Assembly: GCA_030407005.1 (NCBI GenBank)
Contig: JAUDYN010000003.1
Coordinates: 1 to 64,000 of the forward strand
DNA: 64,000 bases
Origin: Desarmillaria ectypa
Lineage: Eukaryota; Basidiomycota; Agaricomycetes; Agaricales; Physalacriaceae
Direction: 5' to 3'
Shown: in pieces, positions 9,465 to 22,300 of the stretch
Layout of the letters: every line of letters begins with the position of its first letter
How positions within the stretch are numbered: position 1 is the stretch's first letter
Translations under genes and position numbers: made by a program
The notes under the pieces: model-generated
What the model saw: the letters and a program-made list of their open reading frames with translations, nothing else
The model's database searches: none
What the model was told of the DNA's origin: nothing

Positions 9465-10562
9465 TCAAGGATTGACCAGCGATACTCCACCATCAACTCT
9501 CAAAATCACTCCGTTCGTATAGTCCGACACTGCTAAGTAGAGTGCTGTCATTGTCATTTCCGCATCACTAATAAATCGATTCAATAATATTCGAAGCTGT
9601 CCAAACACTGAGCATACTCACTTTCTGTGCCTTCTTGCAGGTACTAGTGCTACGAGTCCAGGTGGTGGCTTCGTCTTGATCGCCTCAATAAAATCAGGAC
9701 TCAGCAGCTGCGAAACAAACAGACCAGGCTCCAAGGCATTCACCCAGATTGGAATATTTCTCTAAAACAAGATTTGTACCGAGAACGAGGGTAAGCTTCT
9801 CCAAGGCAGCTTTCGTCACTCCGTATGCCATCTACATAGTCAAGTTAGCTCCGACTCCAAGCCAAAGGGAAGAGCACACACACAAGTTATATGAGTCATT
9901 GTTTACCTCTGCAGCTACACTACTGATGTTGATAACGCTGGATGTGCCTTGGGAACGAGAATGCGCTCCTTTGATGAGGAGAGATTGGAAGGCGCGTACA
10001 ACAAAGAACGGCGGGATCGCGTTGAGCGAGAAGATATCCATCCAGTTCCATACCGTCTCGAGTTCGAGAGGATCTGTTACGACGGACCTCTTTGCGACAA
10101 AGTCGGGATCGCTAAAGGAGGCGGCAAATCCTGCACTGCGAAAAGATTAGGGTATGGAAGAAGGGCTCCGGCTGTTATAGACGAACTTGTTGACGAGAAC
10201 ATCGAGCTTCCCGTCGATTCCTTCAATATGCTTTGCGCCAGTCTTAACGCTTTCTTCATCTGTCACGTCCATCCAGAGTCTGTAGGCTTGTCATGGAGGG
10301 ATACCACGGAAAGGAAGCCGTTGCTTACGGGACAACTGTAATAGATGCAGCGGCGTCCTCCAACACCTTCAGCCTTCGCGCAGTGGTATATACCGTTGCA
10401 CCATTTGCCGCAAAGGCTTTGAAAATGGTGAATCCTCTGCCGAAAGGTCAATCATGAGGCCATAAATGAGAATCTTGGTACTCACATCTCTGTTCCTCCA
10501 CCTGTAACAAGGCCTACTCGTCCAGACAGCGACGTCACCGTAGCCATTTTGAGATCCACCAT
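9465..10562 (-). pseudogene. Short-chain dehydrogenase, copy 2 (apparently broken)
   Basis: A paralogue of the SDR at 6533 in inverted orientation with the same intron positions; exon 1 is 77 bases, as in copies 1 and 3. Three changes mark it as damaged. In the cofactor loop TGGGTGIG the middle Gly is Glu (TGGGTEIG). About five residues are missing where copies 1 and 3 read VTG-x-x-GSIVP. A one-base insertion at about 9770, just after the LTLVLG block, shifts the frame through the segment that should read as IPI-x-VNA. The Tyr/Lys motif (AYGVTKAA) and the C-terminal TNGVILRVDGG remain readable. No alternative splice of normal length repairs the shift. Confidence 0.8.
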
Positions 10563-11373
10563 GTTGGTAGAATGCTGAGCAGTCTGTGGACATGGTCCCT
10601 TTTATTACAGCAGTGGCCCTACGCTTGGTCTTTATCGGTGAGGATGTACCTCTGGTCCTGACGATAGTCGTATACTTCTGCTTCGGTATTACAATGTCTG
10701 TCATCGTTCTCCCCAAAGCCGTGACATAAGTTCTCATGCCTGGAGCCCATCGTCCGAAGGACAAAACTTTCTTAATCCATACATGGAAGAAGATTCTTTC
10801 TGCAATACGAAAACGAAGACTTCGGTGACATTTAAAGGAAGGAAATGAGGAATCACTAGTCTTATCACCAGGCCAAATGAGACAATGGATAGCGAGGTCA
10901 TGACGGGAAAGACGGCCACTTATACCTATATCTCATTTGCTGTCACCTGTCTTGTAGCTGCAGACGGCCGTGAATCATGTTCCGTCTAAGCGTTGGTGGT
11001 GACCGTAGTACGTGCCCATCATCATTGTATTCCTGTTGACCTCCTCGCATCAAGATCATTAATCGTTGCCCTATAATGCTGAAACCAACGAAGACTGGAG
11101 AGCGCAAACCTGCCGTGCTAATCGAGCCTGGTCACGAACCCAAATAGCAGATACCTTAGCAATGTGTCTACACACCCGACCGAAAAGCATACCTAACCTG
11201 AATACTCCAGTACATGGCCTCTTTTATTTGCTACAGCACGTCTTAGGTCTTACTCATTGTTGGAACACTTGGGGCGGAGGCATACACGTCTGAAGCAACG
11301 TAAATACGGGACGTATAGAAGAGGTATGTACTTCGGGGACGTACCAGAGTCTTCGCCAATATTTTGTATCCCA
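10563..11373. other. Intergenic after SDR copy 2 promoter
   Basis: The 5' flank of SDR copy 2 followed by unique sequence. Short open frames occur on both strands, but none has a recognisable domain or convincing splice sites. Confidence 0.4.
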
Positions 11374-11523
11374 TCACCTTTCCTCTCTTAAGTTTAGGCC
11401 CTGCCCGTTGAAGTCAGAATTACTGTTGTTGAAGGGCATCACTTTTGCACTCTTGCTCGATGGTGAGCTTGCGGTCCAGTTGGCATTCTGCTTGATGAGT
11501 TCTTCCAATTTGACACTCGCCAT
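11374..11523 (-). CDS. Small ORF, 49 residues, or first exon
   Basis: ATG at 11523 and TGA at 11374. The product would begin ASVKLEELIKQNANW, continue Ser-rich and end in an Asn-rich tail. It has no signal peptide or membrane segment. The beginning resembles amphipathic N-termini of soluble enzymes, but I cannot assign a family. It may be the first exon of a gene whose remainder is lost. Confidence 0.25.
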   Translation of the reverse strand: MASVKLEELIKQNANWTASSPSSKSAKVMPFNNSNSDFNGQGLNLREER

Positions 11524-12465
11524 GGCTTCGAGGCTTAATAGAAAAAGAAATGAGGGTATTGGCGCTGGTAAATTGTTGTGAAAAACGGGGGATGAATAGA
11601 TCAGTTCGTTCCCAGTTAGTATATGCGCGGTGTCAGGCCAATAGTATTGCGCTTGGCTGAGCTCTGCAAACGCATGCAGATGTACACTACTGTACCTACT
11701 TATATACTAAATACTAATTTACTAGAATGTTCTACAACTTTCCTAATATTTCTCTCTTAATCAGCAAGTTCGGCATGATGCCGGATTGCCATCATCTCGG
11801 CTCAACTCTCAAATCCCAACATAAATGATGGCTGCAGTCAACGCGTATTTCAAACCCCGACACCAGGTGCGGGATGGCGGGCCTCCGGCTGCCCCCACTG
11901 TCCAATGAGGTCTTTACCGAGTACAGTTATTTTGCTGATTGTCCTATTAACATTTGCAGCCTACCATCACAGTCTCCAGTGCAGGGCGATGACAGCCTAC
12001 TGGCGTATGTTTGCTAAAGATTCTATGAGCAAGAATGTTAACCGGGAGTATCGTCGTATGTGTTTCTTCAAGCAGGGTCCACCTGAATAGCTCACGGAGA
12101 CATCAGAATTAGCTGAAACGTGTACTTACCCTGCGGACAGAAACCAAGTCTCAGTCTGAGAGGTGGACAATGCTGCAGGGATGTTCCACCTTCAGGTAGC
12201 TAAGAACGTGTAAATAAAGAACGCACACTTTGATCGGTCAAGTCAAATAATAATTCCAACCGGACTTTTTTACTGACCGACCACAGGGTTACAGGACTCT
12301 GGTGCGGTGCGTGCCTTTAAGGTCCTTCCTTGTCCCTCCATAACTGCATCTTCACTTTCACAGCCATATCGGGCATGTACTGAGGCTTTGACACGATGGG
12401 TCACTGACATCCGTTTTCCAACAGAACAAACTTCAGGCGGCCTTTCCTTTTTCATCTTTATCACA

Positions 12466-12689
12466 ATGGTGCTTTACGGACCGTTATCGCGTGAGTATCC
12501 ACTCGGCTCAGCTCAAGAAACTCTCACTGCTTTCCGAGCCTGCGTTCGATCAACGACTCCAGCAGCATCGTAGCCACCGGAAGTTTGCCATTGAATCTAA
12601 GAACCTTAGATCTTTCTTCCTATAGGCGCACCGTTCCTTATAGTCGTGTTGCTCCTGGCAGCCTATCTACTTTATCGGTCGTTCAAGTG
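12466..12689 (+). pseudogene. Possible N-terminal membrane-anchor exons of a lost gene
   Basis: ATG at 12466 opens MVLYGPLS. A GTGAGT donor follows, and an acceptor near 12630 (TTCCTATAG) leads into a hydrophobic helix PFLIVVLLAAYLLYRSF. Such an anchor is typical of fungal P450s and other ER enzymes, but nothing of the following catalytic part can be read before 13,300. It is listed as a remnant only. Confidence 0.25.
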
Positions 12690-13491
12690 ATATCACAATC
12701 TTCCCAGCCTCAGGCCGCTCCAGTCTGTTCGAGTATGATGCCTCCCACACGTGACGTGAGGCAGGATTTGTTCATTATAAATGGGGTCAACTCACTCCCG
12801 ATGTCTAGTAGAGCATCCAGCCTATTTAGGTGTTCCGTGGACATGGGAGAATGTTGAAATGAAGGAAGGGGGGAGAAATTGCAAAAGCGTCCGAAAGTCC
12901 AGTGTGGGCCGTGGCACTAGAAGTGCCCACATTCTTCTCCTCCGTATACTGCAATGACCTGAGGTCCTAATAAGTCCTTACTGTTCTGATGGGAACCGGT
13001 AATGGACGTTATTTGGGGTCTTGAAATCTTACAAAAGGCTCCTGCCATAGAACAAGGGCATCTCACGCCTTCGCTGGAACTGGAACTTGCGCCTTCGTTG
13101 TTGGTGCCAAAGGCTTCCTTGAACATTTTCGCTGTTGGTTCAGTTATAGCTGGTTTCCCTGATCCGTTCCGATGAGAACTGAGCACCGTAGAACATGTGC
13201 TCCAAGGTCGATGTTTGTGCAGGTCATTCTGAACGAAGGGACTAAAAGTAGTATACAATCTGAACTTCTTGGAACTTCAGATTTCTTCACGCGGTATTCA
13301 AGGATATCCTACATGATGACAATGTCCCTTTCTCCTTCAAGTACATTGCACACAGGTCTCCATACCCAACGTCAGGAACCCGATCCTGGCCTTCCGCCCT
13401 TTCAATTTTAGCTCGTATGCTCTTTTTGTCCGTGCCATTTTACCGACTCGGGCTAAACAGTTCTGTAATTTCTTTAGGACGTTTACTGGGT

Positions 13492-13895
13492 TATGTCAGG
13501 CCTAAAAACCCTACAGACCTTCAACAGCAATCGAAGCAGACTACTGAAAACATAATACAATCTTTCGTACACCGAATTTGACACCACCAACTTGCCGTCT
13601 GTCTCGGATCCTGCGCTTGAAGATCTTTGCATGAAAGAGGCCGAACATCGAGGCATTACCCTCGATGCGCTCAAGCTTTACCTAGTGACCAGACTCAATC
13701 TCGCTGCCCCTGCGTACTATCATCTTGAAGATGCCAACTTCAAAGTATATATCGCCTTCTTCACCGCGTTTGCGATATACTTCGATGACACTTATCCTGA
13801 TGACCCTGACGCCCTCGTTGGATCCCTCTTATTACCAAGGCGAATAACTTGGCGTATCATTTGGGTGCAAAGAGATGTAGACTCGTTGAGCTGAA
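13492..13895 (+). pseudogene. Trichodiene-synthase-like (TRI5-type) terpene synthase, truncated
   Basis: The reading frame from about 13570 contains an N-terminal helical region and the metal-binding aspartate-rich motif in the block FAIYFDDTYPDD, the D-D-x-x-D type used by class I terpene cyclases to bind diphosphate through magnesium. The context (ITLDALKLYL, then AYYHLEDANFKVYIA before it) fits the TRI5 branch found in basidiomycetes. A TAA at about 13552 breaks the N-terminal frame. After DALVGSL the frame is lost, and the downstream NSE-type metal motif and C-terminal helices are absent. Sequence to about 14420 may hold further debris. The copy looks non-functional. Confidence 0.6.
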
Positions 13896-16320
13896 CATGT
13901 AGTCTGTCGGTCGCGATCTGGAGAAATATATATCGATTTTCATGCAGGCGAGACCCGGGAAGCTGTTCGACAGGCAAATAATTGGATGAGAATTTGGGCC
14001 CATGAACTGGAGGGAGTGTAAGCTGGGCGCCGAAGTCAAAGAGATATATGCAAAGCCCCCAGCTAACACGGATCCGAAGTTAACGAATACAGAGCCGGTC
14101 GATCTTCGTGAGTCAATGTGAACTGATGGAGGACGGCCAACCGACGAAGAAGCCTCGTCGAAGAGAGCTCGACGAGAAGGAAGAAAGTATCTCCTCAAAT
14201 ACATATACTCTTCCTACACACGCAATGCATCGAAGCGACAACCCCCGAAAGAGAGGAAAGACCTGCATCTGGCGGTTTCGCCGACTTGCTTCAGATGTTA
14301 AGAAGTACACAACTGAATATATGCCCTATATCGGGGGGAAAGGGACTAGAGCGCTGCCCTACGGAGAACAAAGAATGGAACCGCTGATTAAAATTGTCAT
14401 CAGAACGTTCAGAGTATGACATGACCATGAAATAATTGTTGTTTCAGAAATACACTCCGAGACGCGTTGACCGCAGTGGGAAAGATGGTTCATGTGATCC
14501 TGAAGGTAAAAAAGACATTCTGAACAAGATATATTAGTATCGGAACTCGGTTCAAAAGGAAGTTGCTATAAATTGATCAAAGGTTACAACAAAATCGGCA
14601 AGTACCAAGATGTAGTAATAACGAACCAGGTCACTGGATTTGATCTTCAAGGCTATCTTGGGGATCGCAAGCTACCCGCGGCTGATTGAAGGAGATAGAC
14701 ATTCAGAATGCAAACCACGGTGATGATGGTGAAAGATAAGTGATGTCATGCGCCCAGTACAGGGTGACCTTGGCAGAAAATTGAACCCACACCGGACTTA
14801 CTTCAATCTCTACGTCAATTATTTAACCTAGCTCCCCGGCCGACTGCCCGCCGATTTTACTGTACTACAATATTTCAAAGAGAGAATTTGGAACAATGAG
14901 CTTGAATAACTTTGATCTCTCGGAAATAAACAATCCGCTCGCTTATCCCTGCTTATCCGAGGTAATTGAATGGCAAGGTCATAGCCCCTCCGGTGATGGA
15001 TCGGAGTCGATTAAGATTCAATGCCTTCGATTTCGAGATGACGTGGATCACCATTACTGGAATGCTTTCAGTGTTTACCACTCTCGCTAGCGACCCTCGC
15101 CACCATCTTGGTGGCGGCTGCAGCTCAAAATCGGGGAAGGATGGATGTAATGACAACGAACATCCAATATGACTACTCGTATACATATGCCGGCACCGAT
15201 GGGATCGATAGGAAAAAGAGAAACAGAAAAGTGATAATGGGGACAAGGGTAGATGAGTCAGATGGACTTGCCAGCAGCGAAAGCGGGATGACAGAAGCTA
15301 AAGCTCGTCGTTAACGTAAGGTATCTGGTACCTTGAAAGATCGACCACCAAACGAAGGCTAGAAGTTCACAAATAGTATCCGCGACCAGCTCAGGACCAA
15401 GGATGCCCAACTGAGATTGGACTTTCTGGACCGGGGAAAAGGCTAGATGCGGAAATGCCTGTCGCAGGAAAATGAAGGGCCAAGAGAAAATAATTTACCT
15501 CTGATGTACTATCTCCATCCCGATGCATATGATCTCATCAGAACTTGGGGCTAGCCACGCATGTACATACACGGAACTTGAGTTTGTCAATGAAAGACCG
15601 GGGTAAGAAGACGATACTGAGAAATCGCAAAGGACTTGGAAGATGATTGCATATCATCATTGATAAACGCGCTCCCTGATACAGGTATATGTGGAAGGAT
15701 TTCCATTCGCGATGGAAGACGTCCTGCCGCAACTAGGTTTCAGTTTCATGCGTACGAAAGACCAGAGTAAATGACATCTTCGTGTCCTCTGACAAGTCAC
15801 AAGCCCGAGCCGAGGGTTGCTTCGCCCTATATATACGAGAAGTTCCAAGAACAGCTGTCGGCGTACAAAGGGATACCGAACATGTTCTCGTCGACAAGTG
15901 CGATTACGGCTGAGAATGAGCTGCTCCGCTGGGATGACCGAACAAATTCTGGGCCCGACGGCGATGGCCAGCAATCAAATTGTGGCACCAGCGTTGAATG
16001 CTGCGGCAAGCAAACATTTAAGCTGTGAGGAGACAAATTGGCCTCCACAAAACCGGAGTCACTTGTACCCATAAATCAAAGTTCGTTAGACCGTATGTCC
16101 GAGACTCAGGGTATAGGCGTGTGAAGGACCGAGCTGGAAAAAACAAAGGGTAAACTGTCCACTCGTCGGTAATATGGGGAATGCTAGAACCAGATGATTA
16201 ATAAATAAAAAAAGACGGGTGACGGACAAAGCAACAATGTCATGCACGCTGGAGTGTTTTACGGACTTCGGGCTTGCTTGGAAGGATCGAAAAAAAATAG
16301 AATGACGCAGAGGAGCACAA
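13896..16320. other. Gene-poor interval with short unassigned frames
   Basis: Several 60-100-codon frames occur (for example 14108-14419, basic and serine-rich), but none shows a family motif. Part of 13896-14420 may be decayed 3' sequence of the terpene synthase. Nothing else is supported. Confidence 0.3.
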
Positions 16321-16339
16321 GCACTGCACTAAAATTTAA

Positions 16340-16549
16340 GTATTTTTACCCTTAAATATGCAGAAAATATTCAAAGTTTCTTTTCAGTATTTTTGTAGAG
16401 ATATTTTTAATAAATATTTAGAATCTTTCGCTGTATTTGGAAAATTCTGCAGAAAACAGCAAGGAATTTACAAAATATTTTTTGTACTTTTCTTAGTAAA
16501 AAAACTATGAATAACGCTGTGTATTTCTTATGTATTCAGGTAAAAATAC
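16340..16549. repeat. AT-rich MITE-like patch with 11-bp terminal inverted repeats
   Basis: A strikingly AT-rich 210-bp segment bounded by GTATTTTTACC at 16340-16350 and its exact complement GGTAAAAATAC at 16539-16549. Inside are further TATTTTT and AAATATT motifs and an inner pair around GCAGAAAATATT and GGAAAATTCTGC. There is no ORF, and no target-site duplication is evident. The structure is consistent with a small non-autonomous DNA element. Confidence 0.4.
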
Positions 16550-19008
16550 ATTGTCTTTCATCCAGTAAAGGTACCTACTGAGTAAATGTCATTGGCTCTC
16601 TAATGTTAGGACTAGGGAGCTATACAGGGCATATGTAAATATATTGTTCGCTTGGAGTGCGCTGGAAACTGGGTTGATCAGTCAGCAAAGTTGTAGGCGC
16701 ACCATAGTACGTACTTTGAACATCAATTCAACAATAAGATATGATTGGTACGGCTGAGTTAGGAGAAATGAGCATCCACCATCACAATAACCGAAAAGGA
16801 ACGGACCATTCCCTCCAGTCAGACATCATCGGAGATCCCGCGAAGGATTTAAGCATGTATATCGTGCGACCAAGTATTACTGCCATCAATGACTGTTGCA
16901 TCCAGTTAAAGGTGTGTCCGATGAGAACACGCGCTTGCACGTCAGTACAGCTGGCTTGTTGGTATTGATATATCTGACACAAGGCCAACAACGGCCTTAT
17001 GTCGACAAATACTCACACATCTTCTTTTATGAAACGCAAGCATGGTTTCCCGGACGAGTTCGTAAAACAAAAGAGACATTCCAAACGAACCAAAGACCCA
17101 TTCAGATAGCCTGACAGAAAAGAGGGGGGCAATTGTTCGTATAATCGTCGACGATGTGATTAAACCTAAACAGATGGAGTAATCCTTCAAGATACCAAGA
17201 ACGCACCTGAGTGCATTCAGAAAGGTATTATTTCAAGGCCAGACTCGTAGATACATTGAGCATCTCACATATAAGACGAGATGATGAACATTTACGGTTA
17301 TAGTATAATAGTAATAGAAGCAATGCCAGACCACTTCTTGTCATGCATACCCAAGACATGTTCAATTTAGAGGGGCGCGAACTCCTCAGTACGAATGAGT
17401 AACTCAACCCCAGCGGGACCGAGTTTCAGCGAAACGAATGGAATGTCCCGTGATTAAGGCAGAGCTGTGAAAGATCGTCACTTCAGATCGATGCCCGGAG
17501 ATAAGAGCCTAGGCTCTACATCGATAAGTCCAAAGCATCAGAGAGCAACAAATTGAAGACAAAAGCGTCGCCTCACCGCTCACACGCTCATATCCAAATA
17601 TGAAGGCGACAAAGGAACGAAACATATATTGGATAGCCGGCCTTTTCACAAAAGGATGGTGGAAGCGAGCAGACTTTCGTCCCGCAGGGCGTTCAATTGC
17701 GCAACTATCGATGTCCGGACCGGCACCAGCCGGTATAATGTTTGTTTCCTAGTCCGTCTGTGTTGGACTTTGAAAGATAAGCTCGTGACCATAGTTACGA
17801 GGGTAAGCATGTTCCTCAACGAACGGATGGTGTGAAAACAAATTCGTTTGTGTCGATGAAGGGTGCCAATGAGAACAGCCTCCGCGATAATATCCTAAAC
17901 GGCGGTCTGCGCGACTTAAACCCCCTTCGCGTCTTCTCCTCCAGGGTGCATCTGCATTAGACCACAATTATTCGAGTCTTGCTGGACTATGGACTACGCC
18001 GAAGTTCCCAAAAGGGCGCTTCCCGCAATCCACTTCCTCTCGTCACTCCCTGCCATTCTCTGTCGTGCTATATCCACGCTGCACCCCTCGATCGCATGCA
18101 AATTCACCCAGAGATACACGGCACCTCCATGTAATAAGTAAGCGGAAAGGGATCAATAGCTTGCAACCCTGCAGAACTAAGGCTTATGGTACGAGCCGCC
18201 ACATTCAGGGCAACAGTTCTTGACGGGAGAACCGAATTTGGTAATCGCCACCGGAGTAGGAGGAGGATGGGCGGCCCAGCAACGATACCAGAACCAAGCC
18301 CAATCCCGAACTCATAAGTCCAACCCAAATACCGAAGAACACGGGCCCGACGAGCTCAGTGGCGGGCGGGTGTCAAAACAGCTCGCAAAGCGTTTGTTTA
18401 CGTCCGTTGTTAGAGAGGCGATGGAACAGGGAAAAATGAGGGGGGGAGAGAATCATTTACTATAACTTCCATGAGATGAGTTTGAAACATTAGATTTCAC
18501 AGATCGCCACAGTATAAGGATCGACTGGCGCTTCTGCCGCGATGCTGGCCAAGAAAGCTTTAAATAGCGCCAGCACTCGGAAATCCTTCCCCACCAAGTC
18601 CAATGAGCGCTGATATAGCAACGACATCAAGCCGACTATCGAAAGCGAATGAGAAATAATTTCGAATCAGTCCAATGGCATAAGGGCTAACCGATACACA
18701 TAAACTTCACCTCATTGCTTTATGCTCAACCAATCCTTCACACCATTGGCGATCATTTCGCAACAAGACGAAGAAAGTCTTCTAGAGCACAACGCGCTGT
18801 CAAAGGATATGTTGGCAGTGGCAGACGCCGGAAGTCCTTGGCTATGGGTGGACCATACTTCGGATCAGGACTGGTAGTGAGAACACGACGAAAACATACC
18901 ACCGACTATTGTTGGAGCGTGGGTAAGGAGGCGCTTCCGAGTCGGAAGTCGGTGACATGGTATATCCGAAACGAACATTTTTCTTTCACCTTCATACGCG
19001 TCCAATTG
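16550..19008. other. Gene-poor interval
   Basis: I see no gene that can be supported. Frames of 60-130 codons at 16741, 17629 and 18715 have no recognisable motifs and no convincing codon pattern. Confidence 0.3.
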
Positions 19009-19315
19009 ATCGGAAGTCTCCCTCTCACCAGGTCCGCGCCGATCAAAGCAATATCATCGCATCCTTCCATTCTTCCCTGTAAGACGCGAAGGACAGTCCA
19101 CGCGAACGGAAATTCAAGGAGCTAGTGTACCAGCGGGTGATGGCTACATGTTGCACACTCCCGTCGAGGTGTCAAAGAGGGTGTTGGATTGGATACGGCA
19201 ACAGATTGCTGAAACACGGACCGAAGAAAATCGCGGCGTTCGTGAGGGTGAACGAGTGGGCCTGTGGACGGATTCGGAGAAAACTGAGGTGGTGCTGTAT
19301 GACTCGAATGGATGA
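19009..19315 (+). CDS. Coding-like exon of unknown function
   Basis: A frame of about 100 codons without its own ATG, ending at TGA (19313-19315). It contains a readable, non-repetitive segment around GDGYMLHTPVEVSKRVLDWI and an acidic stretch REGERVGLWTDSEKTEVVL. The amphipathic helix in the middle resembles C-terminal helices of hydrolases, but the match is too weak to name. No flanking exon was found. Confidence 0.2.
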
Positions 19316-22300
19316 CAGCACGATGGCAGCTTAGTGCCATGGTTACTTTGTCCGATAGTTGACAAGCGGCCTATACTTGAGGAGAGCGGATATGAGGACG
19401 GAACGATGAGTGCGCATTCTTCCACAAGTAAGGAAGTATGAAATGCGCGGTTAGTTGTAAGTAATGACAACTTTCTGGAATCGACCGAGCATGCAGAATC
19501 CAGAATTATCCCGGAAAAGCTTGGTTGTGCATTGAGGTTCTTGATCTACTAATTGCAAAATCAGGACGTTGAACAAGGCGAGAAAAAATTTTAAGCACTT
19601 GAGACCTGAGCCAACGGAGGTGCTGTAAATTATCCTGTCTGTCGGCTCGCGACGTGCGCAGCACCTTACCCCGCAGGAAGATGAGCATCATTCTTAACAT
19701 CGTCCGTACTGAGTCCACTGTCCAAGAAGTCCAAAGATTGACTCGAAATGATTCAAACTATACTTACAGCCGCACCGTCAGTCATTGCTGCCTATTCCCA
19801 AATTTTCGATGTTCAGAACGGAATTCTCAGCATTGAAGTAGGCATCGATGTCCTTGCATCATGGTGCATGTAGTTCCGACAGGTCTGGGCTAGACTCTAG
19901 AAGTGCCAAGCGCGTAGAGCGGTAATTCTGCCTATTATTGCGGCAGTTAGCATAATAACCCATTGGAAAAGAGGGACAGAACACACGTTTATATCTTTTT
20001 AAACTGCCGTGGAGATAAGAATAAAGACATGGACACATCGTCTAAGTTTGTGGATGCCGTTCGAGACAAACGGGCGTGGGAAAGAAAATTAATTCCCAAT
20101 CTGTCATTTACCTCGACTGTTCATGTCTAACGGGTAGGTCCGAGTGGGTCCACACATGGCCTCCAGGCAAAACTTGCGGAGGCCTCGTTTAACAACTAAT
20201 GGCCTCGCGTATCTTTGTCGCGGCAAATTCCGTCTCGCCTGGATAAGCTCGGGTTATCTTCGAATATTTCAGTTCTTGGAGGCCCCCTAGGTCCCCGACT
20301 CCCCCGTCGCCCGATGCCTCGATGCACTCCTCCCATTGTTCGTAATTTAATCAAAATTTAATTGTTGCTGCTGCTACCTTACCCTCGATTCTATCCGCCG
20401 CTTAGCCTGCATGGTTTCATCCGGGAGGAAAGCCGCAACAAATGTAATTGAAAGTTCTTCTCTTCACCTACCCGCTGCAACAATCCGGTAAATCGATCAC
20501 AAACAGCATTCACCACTACCCACTTCTGTGTCAAAGATCGAACAGACAATTTGTATTCTTCCGCCCAGTATGGATATCAATCCCGTCCTCACTGGGCCCT
20601 CGTTCCCGCCAATTACATCGCAAATGCTGAGGCTCTTTGTTCAAAGTTCGAACCGATCTTTCTCTGTCATGACGCATACTACCCGACGGGCCTTCCCCCA
20701 AAGCCGGAGGTAATTAACGTTGGCGCCTCGTGCTTATACGACAATGAACCTTCTTCCTCCCCGAATTGTCCAATTATTGCCTGACACATTCAACCTCGCC
20801 CTCGCGCCGCCACACAGCCTAATACATACTACACCTGCACAAAAAAAAAGGTTTGGGTACTTGATGAGAAATTCCAAATCCCCGCTCTCAGATCTAGGGA
20901 AACCGCTCTGTGTGCGATTTCTTTTTCACGGTCCGAGATCATGCTTTCATAGACGGGGGACGGAATCTCGCTTCGAGTGGCGCCGACGTCACGGAACGAA
21001 ATTGGAGGTACAAAAGATTCGGGAAATCTCAGGGGGAGAGAGGGGAGGTTCCTCGGGGTACGTCAGGGATGAAAGTACGTCACCCGTAACATATGTATAT
21101 TACGGCAAGAGAGGGTGCGTTATGGTGCAGTCAAGTAAGTAACTGTGCCGCAACATACGAATTTGCAGTGGCAAGTATCAAATAACACAAGTGAGCGGAC
21201 GGCGTTGGCATTCATAATTTTGTTTGCAATGCAAGTTGGAATGCCTGGAGATTTCCGAAAACAGAGTTTTGGGCTGACAGTGCGGGAGAAGGTGGAACGA
21301 GAACGTTAGATGTGGGGTTGCATCTTTCGCAATAATGGAACTTAGAGGCCCTCTCCCAGCCAGAGAACCGGGTTTTGGAGCACATGAATTTTTTTGCGTC
21401 GTTATTGCTTACTAGCTTTTATGTTGTTTTTAGCACCGATCTGGCTGATTGTGAATATTACTTGTCACTCTGAAAGCATTGTCTACAGAAGAAGAGTAGG
21501 CCACCGACACGTCCTGATTATTAATCTCATAGACCTGGGGCAATCAATGCACTTCTCGCAGCTCTAAATACACTGATGAACAAACACAGAGCGAAATTTG
21601 ATCACATTTAAATAACTGATCGTGCACTTGAGTACGATTGACAGTCTTTGCCTCATGTCGTCTGTCTGCACTGGCAGAGAAGGACGCTTCTTGAGCTAGA
21701 TGCGCACATCGCTAACGCATGCAACTTTACTAAAATTAGGGTCAAATTTATCAGCCTGAAAGCTTTACATGGCCGAGACAAGTCCTCCGTTATCATTAAA
21801 TTTTCTTTCGCAAACGTTCACCACAAGCATACCAATTACCTGCATATCACCCAATCGTAAGCTTTGTGAAAGGACGAAAGCGTTGTCGCCGTCAGGGGCA
21901 TTCATCCACGGCGCAAGTGCATGTTCGCGTTCACATCTAATTTGGTTAGATTCATCAGCCAAGGAAACAGCAAGGGCTCCCGTCTTGAATGTTAATCTCC
22001 TATGAGTGGTGACAACGGGTGCGCGCCCCAAGTCTTACTTCTTCCTTCCCCACAAATCTTAATTTGACTAACCTGTAATGATACGCTGCGTGGGACAATT
22101 CTGTCGTATGCGTCATAATCTCCATCATGTATGGAACTCTTGAGTACTTACCCGGGGATCCTGAGGTCAACAGGCCACGAGATCTTATCTCGTCCCGCTC
22201 GTCGTAGGTTCTGTGACGAGCACCGGATGCAATGCAAAGGATAACTGCGTATGTACATCATCTATCACTTGTTTGTTGGTACGTCCCCGTTAACGCGAGG

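Noticed and set aside
12917..13258. 113-codon minus-strand frame with a Ser-rich run
   Set aside because: No domain and no conservation that can be judged; it lies in a decayed region.
18715..19125. 136-codon plus-strand frame
   Set aside because: Basic, low-information composition with no domain; another frame over part of the same bases (19009-19315) looks more coding-like.
20720..21142. 140-codon plus-strand frame
   Set aside because: No motif, and composition typical of random open frames; no supporting splice signals.
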